DNA from: Adineta ricciae
Taxonomy: Eukaryota; Rotifera; Eurotatoria; Adinetida; Adinetidae
Length of the DNA stretch: 64,000 nt
Direction: 5' to 3'
NCBI GenBank assembly: GCA_905250025.1
Contig: CAJNOJ010000043.1
Coordinates: 186,001 to 250,000, forward strand
The notes under the pieces were generated by a model, which was not told the origin of the DNA, made no database searches, and saw only the letters and a program-made list of their open reading frames with translations. Positions 11,665 to 24,000 of the stretch are shown here, piece by piece. How positions within the stretch are numbered: position 1 is the first letter of the stretch; every line of letters begins with the position of its first letter. The translations under genes were made by a program, and so were the position numbers.

Positions 11665-12832
11665 TCATGAATACATTTGCCATTTCTGTTTGCTCAATAA
11701 ACCTTGCACTGTCGAACTTAGTGGTAATGATTTCTGTAGTTGTGTGACTTTCTTTGACGAACAAACATAGCCCGTTGATGAGAATGATTTCACTAGATGA
11801 TTGGCGAGTTTTAATGGCATAATCGATGAGCTCATGGTCGAGATCGTTTTTAGAAATGCAAGTCTTTCGTATGCACTTAACCAGACACTATCGGTGGAGA
11901 TTACCTCATACAAGCACCGCAAGAATCGATATCGAACATCGTAATCTATTCCGAAATGGCTGTTGACATATTTAAATAAGACTTGTTCTTGTGCTAATGA
12001 ATCTCTAAAATCAATAAAGAATCTTGAGCACATATAACGTTGTAAATCGGTCATCTGATTGGGATTGGTTGGTCGAAAACCTCGCGCGATGAGATCGCAA
12101 TATTTCAAAAGACCACCACCGCGGATTTCTTCTGGTGATTTCACTGCGATTAGACGATAATGCAAATGTTGTAATGCTTCGAAGAAGTTGCCGTAACTCG
12201 AAAGAACGAGGATAGGTGGATACGAATCGAAGTTTTTCGTGAAATAGAAATAATTCAGTAAAGGTTCAAGTAAGATTTGAAATGAATCAACAGAAAATTG
12301 ATATTGTCTTTTCATGTGTTCAACAAATTTCTACAAACGACAAGTGACGGTGTGTGATTTTCGCAAAGGAAGTTTTTACTAATTCCAAATTTCGACCGTC
12401 AACATTCCGTAAGGAAATTAAACCCCATTGGTCGTGATCATTCAAAATGCGTATCATTTTATCGGCGTAAATTTCCGTTGATAAACACTGATTATCTTTC
12501 ATCGATAAAGGTAAGGAAGTGAACACAGCTTGTTTTATACGAGACCAATTCACTTCCGATCTGACATCATTTACAAAGATTAGAAAGTCTAAATCACGAA
12601 ATGCTAAATCACCTGTCGGATCGAGAACAAATGAAGCAGCACCGCCACTTAATCGCATGTCTTCAATGACTAAACCTTGTTGTTTAAGTTCACATTTTAA
12701 TCGGATAAGAAACAACGATGGAACGACGGTTAATGTCGGTAATGAACACTGACTACTGATTAAAATCGGTGAGTTCAACAGCGCGATGAGCCGTTTGGTT
12801 TGCGAGAGATTGAGGAATGAAGTATATGTCAT
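11665..12832 (-). CDS. TENT5: TENT5/FAM46-type non-canonical poly(A) polymerase
   Basis: Nucleotidyltransferase-fold enzyme that extends poly(A) tails of selected, often secreted-protein, mRNAs. Two exons (12832-12380 and 12330-11665) separated by a 49 bp intron give 372 residues, close to the animal family length of about 390. The catalytic signature is visible as LSGGAASFVL followed by FRDLDFLIFV, giving the two catalytic Asp residues. Other blocks are DQWGLISLRNVDGRNLELKF, QYQFSVDSFQILLEPLL, IAVKSPEEIRGGGLLKYCDL, RGFRP and RYMCSRFFIDF, all typical of TENT5. The helical C-terminal part ends in a short Ser-rich tail. Vertebrates have four paralogues (A-D); I do not assign one. It is the last of four co-oriented genes, 250 bp downstream of CREBL2. 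Confidence 0.95.
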
Positions 12833-13082
12833 TGATTGTTAAGAGATTCGAAATTTTGTCTTTTTTTTCTCGCGAGTTTTACCAAAGCACGCGCCAAGAA
12901 TCGTAATCATTATGTCATTTCACTTTTTACATACACCTACGCGTTGACCTTATTTGTTGATTAGACACAATTTATTTTAAAAAAGGCACTGTCTCGTGCA
13001 AATCTATTGCACAATGAAGTTCACTGTTTTTCCAGGGAAAAAATACAAAACCGGGCGAAATACTTGGAAAAAAAGTTGTCTA

Positions 13083-13364
13083 TTATTGGCTGAGGTTTAG
13101 AACATCTGGATCGTCTTTCCATTGGATTAACTCCTGCTGGATTTCGTTCATCAAGCTGAACTGATCGAGTTGTTGACAAATTGAACGAAGACGTTCTAAT
13201 TCACACTGTAATTGTACAATGGCCTTTTCTCGGTCGCCGACAAGCTCTTCTAAATATTCATAACGAAGTTTCTTTCGGTGACGACATTGCCGAGCACTTT
13301 CACGACTTTTCTCCAAGCGTGTGTTCAAATCACTTTTGATCGGTTTACGACCACGTTTACCCAT
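13083..13364 (-). CDS. CREBL2: CREBL2-like small bZIP protein
   Basis: Single-exon 93-residue basic leucine zipper protein. It begins MGKRGRKPIKSDLNTRLEKS and continues with RESARQCRHRKKLRYEYLEE, which matches the CREBL2 basic region and its LRYxYLEELV zipper start. The zipper continues with heptad leucines (LQCELERL) to about residue 65. CREBL2 in mammals is a nuclear partner of CREB in metabolic gene control. The C-terminus after the zipper is shorter than in vertebrates. A splice-acceptor-like TTTTAG ends 8 nt before the ATG, suggesting either a 5' UTR intron or a trans-splice site. The gene lies 110 bp past the stop-end of the AP-3 mu gene on the same strand. Confidence 0.92.
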   Translation of the reverse strand: MGKRGRKPIKSDLNTRLEKSRESARQCRHRKKLRYEYLEELVGDREKAIVQLQCELERLRSICQQLDQFSLMNEIQQELIQWKDDPDVLNLSQ

Positions 13365-13473
13365 TTCTTAATCTAAAACAACCAAATAAATACTGAGATT
13401 TGTCGAATAATTCTTATCATACGATACGGATATATATATATGTATAAACACAAAAGAAAACGAAAATATATAT

Positions 13474-15356
13474 TTATGTTCGAACTTGAAAACGTCCATG
13501 CTTTACTGTAGTGATATACTTCACACCTTTAAATGGTTTGTATTTCTCTCCGTGCATATCTACACGTTGAACACGTAAACCTGACAATGCAACTTGATTG
13601 ATCGTAAAACGAACGTTTAACGTCGGGTTTCCTTCGGGAACGGGTTGACCGCTTGATAAAATGATATTGCCGCGAATACTTGGCAAACGTCCAGCGCTTT
13701 GAGAGTCACTTTCAATTTTACCAATGTCCCAGACGAGAAGCTTTTTCACTGGATCAAATGTACATTTACCTTGAGTTGGAGTCAATGTACAATTGAGAAC
13801 ACTCTTTGGCATTGCACATTCGATGGAAACTGATTCCAACTGTAAAGAAAATTCGAATCGAATTCGGCAGATTAGGGAAGAAATACGTACAGGTTTGCCC
13901 ATAGTTTGCTTCGGTCCAACAGTTAATTCAAATCGTCCTGAGCTACCTTCACGATACTGTATATTAGATTTGACATATATCGGAATCGATATCGAACTAT
14001 AAAAAAAACTCGTTCGCTATTTTATGAAGAATGAATTCATCTCTTCGATTTACTTTTGCGATCCAATATGATATGAGATCAAGCGAAAATTACCGTCTGG
14101 AGGAACAAACGAAATGACATGATCACTCTAAACGAAAGTCCTATAAAAAGTCTTCTCATTCGATGCAAATATGAACCCACCTCCCATTTCTTCAATCGTA
14201 CACATGGATGAAAACTAATATCATCGAGCAGTCTCGGATTGATAAAGTTTAATGTTAAATCTGGCATACCACTTAACTTCACACAACAATCAATCTAAAT
14301 TAGAAACAGATACCATGAGGACGTTTATGTACAGAATCAATTTATCATGTCAGCAATGAGCAATCATGACATGTCCTATTTCAACACCTACTTTACAAGA
14401 AAGTTGGCCTGTACCTTTAGGGTAAGTTTATGAAATTTAGAACGATAAAAAATGAATCTGTTCTACTTACATATCCTTGAATTTCACCCATAACTGTCGC
14501 ACCATTGCGATCAATAATAGCATCGATTTCTTCAATCAGATCAAAGTATGCTTCATTATTGGTATATTTAATGCCTAAACGACGCCACGGAATGTTTGAT
14601 AACTGATTGGATGGTAGAGCATCGCTAACACTAAAGAAACGAGCTGATCGTCTCTTTGAATGAACCATTCTCTTACTTTGTACTATCTCCGGTGACAAGA
14701 TGAGCTACTTTACGTAATAAATTCGGTGGCTTAATCAATTCCTTTAGCACACTAGTTTCTGTGGCTAACGGTAAACCTGAATCGAGCATTTCATCTAATA
14801 ACTATTTCAAAACACCGAACAAAACAAATTGAACTTTCATTGTCAAGGTTTTCCTTACCTCATAAACAATCACATAGTTATCTTTCAACGTTGTTTCGGT
14901 ACATGTCACGAAATATTCTTCGAATACGTCCATAATACGATGAAGAAATTCGATAACAAACAATGGTGCACCTAAATTCACGATCTACTTTTATTCGAGT
15001 TTCTTTTCATGAAAAGAGTCATTACCTTCATTAGTTAATACAGCAACGAAATAGAGACTGCTTCGACAGATATTTATCAGATAATGATGAGGCGTAGCAA
15101 TAACTGGCGAAACATCTTCGGGATTACCGCACTGTTACGAAAAGTGGAACTTCAAGTGATTGGGCAGGAGCAGATTGTATTTTACTTACTTTTTTTTGAG
15201 CTTCGAAAAAATAATCACAGATTGATTTACTCACCACCGTTTTCCAATGCTTCTCCATGAATATCTCACTAAAAGCAAGAATCAGTCATGAATAGTATAC
15301 CCTTTACTCGTGAATATTTACCCTGATCCATTGATGATGAACAAACTATGGATCAT
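13474..15356 (-). CDS. AP3M: AP-3 complex mu subunit
   Basis: Medium subunit of the AP-3 adaptor, which recognises tyrosine-based sorting signals on the way to lysosome-related organelles. About ten exons on the minus strand start at ATG 15356 (MIHSLFIINGSG, then EIFMEKHWKTVV). The N-terminal longin-like half includes TPHHYLINICRSSLYFVAV and ELLDEMLDSGLPLATE. The C-terminal mu-homology domain includes QLSNIPWRRLGIKYTNNEAY, YFDLIEEIDAIIDRNG, GMPDLTLNFINPRLLDDISF, FVPPDGNFRLISYHI, VGPKQTMGK and the terminal KYKPFKGVKYITTVKHGRFQ. PWRR and NNEAYFD are mu signatures and the KHGRFQVRT end is AP-3-like. Total length is about 415 residues, as in the human protein. A TTGCAG acceptor lies 11 nt before the ATG. 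The larger intron at about 14297-14470 is the longest in the gene. Confidence 0.95.
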
Positions 15357-15604
15357 ATTTTCCTAATCTGCAAGTTAAACAAGAAAGTATATTTCCATTA
15401 CATAAGCGCATTTCATTTCTATATTATTCTTCTAACCAATTGAAGTAAACAATGAATAATCATGTACAAAATAATAATACACAAATACAAAAAAAATATA
15501 TATCCAAACAACGTGCGTATATCTAACAGCAAATAGAGAACAAAACAAGAAAATATCTGACGTAGTTTTGTTTGTTTCGCCCGAGTACAACAATTGCAAT
15601 TTAA

Positions 15605-17053
15605 CTAATCGAATGCCATAGCCGAACGAGAGTCGATATTGTTAACAATTGTATCCATAGAATCAGCAACTTCGACATCCACCGCTGCACCGAATTTTGG
15701 CTCGAGATTGCCCATTGCCTCTTCGAAATCGTACAAATCTGGAAGGAAATTTTCGTCACTTTCGTCAATGCTCATTGATCTGGAAGATGGTGTTGAATAA
15801 TCGTCACTACGTTGGGATGACGAGAAAGAATCATCATTCGTACTTTGACTTTCTTTGCTTCTAAAACAATATAAAAGGCAAATTAATGCATGACAAATAG
15901 ATCAACACGCTAATTAAACGGAAGGTTATGATCATCAGACATGTCTACGTTGTTTTCTCTTTCCAATTAGAAAGAAAGTCAAATTAGTAATGGGCATGCT
16001 CGCAGTGATCTAAAAGCATACTACTGTAATTGACGAAACCAGAAATGTAACGAATTGATTTCTTTCGTGCGAAGTTTAGAATCACTTGATCTGTATGAAC
16101 GTACCTGTCGCCATTGAACTCGTGAAGTTTTCGACGCCATGCTTTGACAGCGCCATCGAAGCCACGTCGAGACATCTTTGCATATTTACATGGCGTACGA
16201 GGATGTTGTCGTGTGCGCGATTTCCTTGAAAAAGAAATAATTCCTTCGACTAAAACCGATTAGCACACGGTTAATTACCGTGGAACAGTGGTGACGTAGT
16301 TTTGATATGCACTTGATAGTTTTCCCTTGCTGATTTCTTTTTGTCGACGGAGAAGCTCTAGAATAAAGACAAGAGAAAATGACAATGCTTTTTGTCTAAT
16401 CAAATCAACCTTTCGGACAACACGTAATCGAAGCTAGAAGTTCTTCTGTCGTTTTGTTCTCGTGAATTGGAAACTGTTTAAGATATATTACAAAACTAAA
16501 CAAACAATCGTGTAAAATTTCAACAGGAAACATATCTTCTTCATACCTATGAAGCTTCTTTTCCTCTGCTTCTTCATTGTCCATTTTATCACACCAATCT
16601 TTCGACAGTGTCTTCTTCAATTCTTCTTGTTCTTCTTCGAAACTACACAAAATCACACATGTATTAAACTACATCAAACGATCACCATCTACCTTGGCTT
16701 CGGCGTCCGAGGTGCGTTCTCATTTTTCACATGCAGTTTATTCGGCGTGTTTTCCGCATGAAATTGGTCATTCGCATTTTCATCGAAATCGACATCGAAT
16801 TTAGTTTTTGGATATACACTAAATAGAACCGATGAATTCTACCTATCGGTAATGAAGAAATGTTTACTTTTCGTTCTGACAATTTCGTTTCGATCGAAAA
16901 CGAATTGGACTCGGCGTGGCATTGTCGCTTGAGTGATAACCACGAGCAGTTTTCGGTGTGTGATGTAGTCGACTAAACACAAAAACAATCTTTCCATTAA
17001 TTATTTCTAATCATAAAAATGAAATTATACTTTGGAGTATTGTGTAATGACAT
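15605..17053 (-). CDS. SLBP: Histone RNA hairpin-binding protein (stem-loop binding protein)
   Basis: Binds the 3' stem-loop of replication-dependent histone mRNAs and controls their processing, export and translation. The first exon (17053-17031, MSLHNTP) splices into RLHHTPKTARG and then several short exons. The N-terminus is charged and TP-rich. The RNA-binding domain is split over two exons: ELLRRQKEISKGKLSSAYQN YVTTVPR, then RQHPRTPCKYAKMSRRGFDG AVKAWRRKLHEFNG. It matches SLBP at RRQKxIxxGK, AYxxY, HPxTPxK and SRRxxD...W. The tail is acidic and Ser-rich and ends SRSAMAFD. The normally invariant T-P-N-K motif reads T-P-C-K here. A TTTAG acceptor lies 7 nt before the ATG. It is the first gene of the four-gene minus-strand cluster. 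Confidence 0.92.
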
Positions 17054-18520
17054 CGTTGGACTAAAGTTGCTAACTATGGATTGATATGTGAGAATGAACA
17101 ATATCCGTCCGAGAGAAACTATTTTCTTAGAAGAAAAATAGACAAAGAAAGTCTTATTTTCAGTTTCGATTGCTATAATTATCGACCAATGATATAATTT
17201 ATGTGTCGAAAAAGACATCGCTACAGTCAATTGAGAAACTTGCGGCGATAGTGGCGCCAATGAATTGACCTTCTGTTTTTGTCTTATCAACGATCAATGT
17301 TTATTTTCTAAGGAAAGAAAAAAAATAGAACTTCGATATTTATTGGTATTGTGGTTTTTGCGTAATTGTCTATGAGATTAACACAGGTTTAAAGTAAGCA
17401 TTATGCGTATTTTTTTTGTAAAAAGAAAAAGAAGGAGCGAGAGAGAGAGACACGAAAGAATAGATGTTTCTTTTTCTTCTCGAATGTATTGTTTATATTT
17501 TCTCGTTAGAATATACGAATAGATAATGATCGTTGACAAGTATCACAGCCGTTTTTCTCTTTTACTTTTGTTTTTTAACCATCTGTCACATCGATCTTGT
17601 CAACAAGAATAATACATATTAATATTTGGTATTTTTGCCTGACGAAAACATATTTATCTAGTCAGCCAATGAGCGAGCCAGTGATCAGGCCTCAAGAGAG
17701 ATTATGCACTTCTCACTCAATACGATGATCAATGTCTTTATGCGTCGTAAATGAGAACGATGTTGTTCGGATAAATATCCGGTTGTCTCGTCGTTTTCTT
17801 CATCTATTTGTTTTCGCGTCTTCTTTACTGTCACCTTCGTACTGTACTATCATCGTCTCGTTGCTCTTCTTTAATGACCACATAGAATTTTCTTCTCATT
17901 CGACACTATGTCCGTAAATCGTGTGCATGATGCAATTCAAGTCATTTCTTCGTTTCTGATAGTGTCGAATGTGTTCATTCATTTGTGTTGAGTTAAGAGA
18001 TTATCGAGTAGTTGTTGACAGATGTGTGTGCATATACGCCGAGCTCGTCGGAGTTATCTCAAAATAGTCAGTTGATTGAAAAGGAAGTGCTTTTTCAAGG
18101 CTTTTCTTTTCTATGAACAAATTTGGTCCATTGTGTATCAACGACGTTGTTATATATATATGTCGTCTTGAGACGAGTACAGAAAGGAAGAGAAAAAAAG
18201 AGGCAAAAAAAATGAACGACAACGACCAATACATATGCAATTGCACTGTCAGTATCATTTTCTCCATTTTTTTGTACCTCATACATTTCAGTCAGTTACC
18301 TGACGCGTCAAATACGTTTTTTGTTCGCGATGTCATAACGCATTTAATTATTGTTTTCTCTATTAACAAAACCTATTTTCGTGCTCCGATGTCGATCGCT
18401 AATACTATCTTTCTGCTCGTGTTGTTTTTTCTTCATCAGGAATAGACATTAATACGTTTATTTACACATATATATATATATTGAATATAGATCGAATGCC
18501 GTCGACGTTCCTGCATCAAT
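17054..18520. other. Divergent intergenic region between SLBP and the NCK gene
   Basis: About 1.5 kb between opposing start codons. It is AT-rich with homopurine and homopyrimidine patches, for example near 17430-17480 and 18181-18220, and an (AT)n tract near 18467-18481 just before the NCK start. Open frames here look random. It should hold both promoters and any SLBP 5' UTR intron. Confidence 0.4.
18467..18481. repeat. (AT)n tract upstream of the NCK start
   Basis: Short alternating AT run about 40 bp before the ATG at 18521. It may also serve as a TATA-like element. Confidence 0.5.
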
Positions 18521-20231
18521 ATGCAACAAAACAATAGTAGCATTAGTAAGTGTGTATGGCAACAATTAGACTTCTATATGATGATCTGTTTAGATGGTGC
18601 AAATGAGGTTGTCGTTGCCAAATTCAACTATACCGCACAAGAAAATCATGAATTATCCGTGCAGAAAAACGAACGCTTGATCTTAATTGATGATTCATGT
18701 CTTTGGTGGAAAGTCAAACGTGTCGATTCCGATGATACTGGGTAAATGAAACATTCTTTTGTTCATGGTAGCAGATATACACATATATAATGAAAATCAT
18801 TCGTTGGCAATCTCTCGAGGCTACACTTGCCGTTCGTTTCTTTTTTAATTTGAGAGTAAACCCTTGACATGATACATCTCGCAAATCAAATGAACTCTTA
18901 GCCTTGATCATTTAATATCATAAACTTGATCATATTTGTTCTGTTAGGTGAAATTGCCGAACGGTATGATAGAGATCTCATCTGTTTAGATACATTCCAT
19001 CAAATTTTGCTCGACGAGAAAAACGTTCACTACTCGATAAAATCATCTCGAAACGGATCAATAAAAAACAAACTGTCTCCAACGGATATAATCAGGAACG
19101 AGTACTCTCCTTAGCCCTTGTCAAATTTCGATACGATGCGGAAAGGTAAACGATTCAATGGACGAAATTCCTCTCGAAACGTTCCTTCGGGTTCTTTATT
19201 TTTCAGTGAAGATGAAATCAGTTTAAACAAAGGTATTTGGGTAAATGTATTACAAAAGAAAAACGATGGCTGGTGGCTTGTACAATACGAAAAACAACGT
19301 GGATGGTTTCCGTCAAATTATCTCATTGAAGTAAGCACCATTCTAACTTGTCTAAATATTCGATTCGTTGGTTTTGGTTTTGTTTAGAAAACGAATGATG
19401 GGTTAAATTCTCTCTCCCTACTGAATCAATTGAAACATCATCATTCATCTTCATCATCCAATGGCCTCTCGTCATCCAGTAGTGCGAATTCCAATATCGT
19501 TGAAACCGATCATCCAAATCTACTTACGACAACAAATAACAATAGTCTACAACAAAATCGTCACAATTCTCATCCTCCTCATATCACTAATACAACTGAT
19601 GAGTACGCATTCGTTATAAAACCATCAAAATTCGCTCATTCCGATGGTAAACTCGATTCATGTTTAACATGCAACAATCCACAACAGAAGAATAGCTCCT
19701 GGTCAGCTTTACTCCAATACGATAATACCAATTCAGGTTACGCTTCGTCGTCTGCTATCAGTAATGATCCATTGAATGTTGTTGATGGTTTGACAACATT
19801 AACATTAAAGTCATCCAAAAAATATTTGAATGATTCGCCTTACGATAACGAAAGTTGGTATTATGGATCGATAACACGTGATGAAGCGGAGAAGCTGTTG
19901 AAATATGATGGAGTCGAAATAGGAGATTTTCTTGTTCGAAACAGTGAACGAAAAGTAGGCAAAAGCGTTCGAAATGTTTCTATAATTGATTCTCGTTTCT
20001 TAGATTGGTCATTATTCTCTGAGCATCCGGGCTGAAGAAGAGCTAATTCGTCATTTTCGTATTGAATCAAGTGATGACGGGAATCGCTTTATAATCGGTA
20101 AACGTTCATTTAAATCACTAAATGACCTTATCGAACATTATAAAACACATCCCGTATTCGATGCTGATCCAAATCAAAAACTGTATCTAAACAAACCGTT
20201 GATTATAAACGATTCAAATCAACATTTATAA
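18521..20231 (+). CDS. NCK: NCK-type SH3-SH3-SH2 adaptor protein
   Basis: Adaptor linking phosphotyrosine signals to actin regulators. Six exons (18521-18545, 18594-18741, 18990-19145, 19207-19330, 19388-19954, 20004-20231) join in frame to 415 residues. SH3-1 is [20 protein letters not shown], then LWWKVKR and TGYIPSNF. A basic linker ([19 protein letters not shown]) follows. SH3-2 is [20 protein letters not shown], then DGWWLVQY and [11 protein letters not shown]. Next comes about 150 residues of Ser/Asn/His-rich linker with no SH3 signature. The SH2 domain is [37 protein letters not shown], ending with [10 protein letters not shown] and KLYLNKPL. Vertebrate and fly NCK have a third SH3 before the SH2; it is missing here. 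The exon at 18990 is short and easy to miss, but it restores the SH3-1 end. Confidence 0.92.
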
Positions 20232-21045
20232 TTCTTGATTTTCTTTCTGTCTGTCTGTTTACAAGTTGTATATAGATTTGTATACATTTCTACATATGTA
20301 CGAAAAACAAAACGCTCAAAACATATTTCAAAACCCATTGTATCAGTTGATGTTTTTTTTTTCTTTCTTTTTTTCTCTCTTTTCTCTTGTATCTGATAAT
20401 AATTGAAATAATAATATGCTCGTTGCTTGATCAAGAAGAATTCATATTCAGATTCCATCAAGCTGTGCGTTGTTTTCATATGGAAATAGTCACCGGTGGA
20501 GTGATTCATCTCAGTAGTAAACAGAATCACGTCGCCCACATACTCGAAACCTTCACTGTGAATCATGCTGACTCGAGTGATATCATTAATGGAATTTCGT
20601 TTATTCAGAAGATGCGATCAATATTTGATCATGATTATATTTCCTTTCTATGCCGACGTAAATTATATGTAATAAATAACAACAAAAAAGATAGAGAAAG
20701 AGAGAGGCTGAAAACAAAAAAATAGAAGTATAAATAAACTAAAGATCAAGTGGAATTCCAGAAAAACAAGAAAATCTCGTCATCTGACTTGCCTTTTGAC
20801 ATAGACACGAGTTGATGCTGGAAGAATGCGCACGTACATAGAAAGGGGAGCGAAAAGAGAGATAGAAGAAAACAAATAAATAAACAGATCTTTGTTTGAC
20901 ACGTGCAAAGCAGATATTATCAGCACAATGAGACTTGGAACGGACGGTAGATAAAAATAAATACAGAAAAACTACCCGAAGAGATTTTCTTGTAAAGAGA
21001 GAGGAGTATGGTACAAATAAAAGACCGTAAGGTTTGCTTTTCTTT
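20232..21045. other. Convergent 3' region between NCK and NPC1
   Basis: The two genes converge, so this should be 3' UTR sequence. It contains poly(T)/poly(CT) patches near 20340-20390. An open frame at 20387-20725 has no recognisable homology. No other feature seen. Confidence 0.4.
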
Positions 21046-24000
21046 CTATGCAGTTGCATTTAGGGACAATTGCTTTTGCAATTGAATTGATTCTGCTCTT
21101 GATCGCCGTGCCCGGTTTGGACGAGGACCTAAAAGACACGGAACAAGATCAGGAGATAAATCGAAAAAACTTGCTGTTTGCGTATTTACCGATGTAACTA
21201 AGTAAAACAGGTAGAAAAATTAAACCATGCGCGGCACCAAAGGAAACAATACAAATAAACATTCGAAAGTAGAATATATGAAACAATTGAGAATGTGAAA
21301 AGCCAAGAACGACAATACCACCGATTTTCGTTAAAGTTATTCCACTGAATACCTATGCAGAACAAGTCAAGTGATATTCAGCAACTCCGATCAATTCTAT
21401 TTGTTACTTACCGAACTGCCCATATCAGCAAGAGCGTGTTCAGCACGTTTCAGTCGTGAGCGTTGACATGAGAGAACGAAATCTCGACATATATGCGCAC
21501 AAAATTCAAGGGAAATACCAACAGACATGACGAGATTAACGAGTGAAACGGCATTTAATTCAATATTCCATAAATACATCATACCGAGCATGTCACAAGT
21601 GATCCTAAACAAAAGAAAATCGAACATTGACTCATGACGATCAGCGTTCTTACATAGTGATGGTTAACGTAATAATAAATGCTGAAATAATATCCAATCC
21701 AAGTAGAATGAATGTCACAATGAAAATTGCTGTTGCGGATATCGCTAGATTCATAAAAGCATCATGCCAAATGGTTAGATATTGTTCGTAAAACACATAA
21801 AATATACTAAAGTAAAACCATAGATAGTCGTTTAGTGTTGTCTTCTCTCGAATGTTCTTACCTGTAGGGAAAGATTTCCAGATCATAACCTTCGTTTTTC
21901 ATTGTTTTTGTAATATTATCTGTTAAACTGTATGCTTGTTGCATAGCATCAATAAAATCATTCGAGTTAATCAGGAGACTGTGATAACCCATGATAAGAC
22001 TTGTCTCAACTGATTGATTACCTTCAAATAATTTTACACTACTACCATGTGCAGCATGTCCACCTTTGGCACATTTTAAGTTCGGATTATCTTTCAAGAA
22101 AAATGGTAGGAACTCTTTGAATTCCTGTTCGTTCAACTCTTCTCGTGTGGTACCATGTGTGCACACGTGACATTGAGCATGGGAAGGTGCTTTTGTTGAA
22201 CAAAATCCATTCGTTTCGTCGTACAGACGACAGCATGGCGTTGAACCTCGATGACGTAGCCAATCATAATAATCGTCTAACCACGTTGTACCGATTTGTG
22301 CGATACGTGTTTCGCTTGGAGAGAGTGAAGCAATACCTAGTTGATTCGCGATCGATTGCGACGAACAGCCAGCACTCGAGCAGATCATATTACTGGCATT
22401 CAATCGAGCATAATTGATTCCTTGGAAAAAGAAGAAGTTCATAAAAACAACGAGACAACATCGAATGAAAAAATCCTTACCGGGTTTAATGACGAAATAG
22501 ACGGGAGGTCCAACAGCGAAATATTGTTTTAATGATGTAAAGTAATCGTTCATGTACGAATCTTTTGGCATAGCTATGTTTTGTTCCAAACCGATTTTCA
22601 CATAGGGTATCAAAGCGATACTTGACGCAAGCCAGGTAAAAAATACAAAGATAACAAATGGACGAACATAGTCGCTCATTATAAATGGAGCATAATAACG
22701 TTTAAATACACGAAATAAGATCCCCTCTGGTTCAGGAGTTAGTTCTTCGTTGGCTTGGACTTCTGTTGGTGGGTGAGCTTTGGATGATTTGAAACAGCAG
22801 AAGACATCGAAATGTTTGTTTTGAGTACGTTTTTGATCCAGAGTTATTAAGGAAATAAAAACGGTGATTTGAAGAAGAAAATCGATTAAAACCGACATTC
22901 CAGCGTATAAACTGAATAATCGAACGGCAGGCATGGGCGTCAATGCTCCGAGAAAGAATGCGATACTTTCTGAAACCGATGTTAGCAACATAGCTGGACC
23001 AACACGACCAACGATTCGACCAATTTGACATTCAATATCTTCATCAGGTAATCGATGATCACGTTGAATGCTTTGCGTTAAAATAAAAATATTATCTAGA
23101 GAAAAGAGAGATCAGAAATCAATCTGTGCCGATATCATCACTTACCAACACCAACAGCTAAGACCAAAAATGGTATAACTTCAAAAATAATCAATGTTGT
23201 TGGTATTTGTACATAAGAAAATATGCCCACACTAGCCCAAACACTCAATGCTACCAGAACAACACCAGCGATGCCCAACGACACTTTCATATCGACTAGA
23301 ATGTGTCGAAAGTTTCGGATTCGTCCTAATGCAACAGCAATGTATAAAAACATGATCAAGTACGAAATCACCACAGTTTTTATATCAGAGTTCGATTCAC
23401 GTTCGATTTCATCTTCGATGGATCGTTCAGCACGATAACTAACATCGAAATATTCCGAACGGTATGTTTTCATAAATTCAAGAAATTGTTTTTCCCATAA
23501 AAGAGCATTTTCTAGTTGTTCACCTTGTCGTTTGTTGTTGATCGTTATCGTAATTACTAATGCTTGTGCTTTGGTGTAATCGGGAACATTATCATGTGTG
23601 GGAAATGCGCCAAGAACCATGTAGGGATCGACGGGCCCACCAAATTGTGCCATACATGTTCGTTGAAATGATTTGGTCTCTTGTGTGATCGGCGATTGCA
23701 TACATTCGAGATATTGAGATGAGTATAAAGATTCGTTGAGAAGAAAGGTGAGATTATTCTGATGATATTGAAAAAGAGAAAAGATCGCGCAATGATTATT
23801 ATCGGGCTCGAGTGGTTTGTAACAAGTCTTGTTCAATGAGATGATTTGACCAGAACGAGCTGTTACGTTCAAGTTCTCCACGGCTAATTGTAGACGTAAG
23901 GCATCGAGAAGAAAATTCCGTTCGAATACCGGTCCGAAGGTATGCTTTTCTTCTGCTTCTAATGGAGTTTTATAACGAAGAACAATGTTATCTTTGATTT

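Noticed and set aside
11665..12832. TENT5 motif reading GGAA where vertebrates have GSAA
   Set aside because: The nucleotidyltransferase motif allows Gly-Gly or Gly-Ser, and both catalytic Asp residues are present, so it is not a sign of inactivity.
14297..14470. Possible extra exon inside AP-3 mu (reads QLSCKVGVEIGHVM in one frame)
   Set aside because: Direct splicing across it already gives the family sequence EIQGY-IDCCVKLSGMPD; the segment also ends in a stop, so I treat it as intron.
18742..18989. Possible loss of the end of NCK SH3-1 in this stretch
   Set aside because: The missing TGYIPSNF end is recovered by splicing 18741 to 18990, so the domain is whole.
20387..20725. 112-codon plus-strand frame after NCK
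   Set aside because: No homology recognised and it sits in the convergent 3' UTR region.
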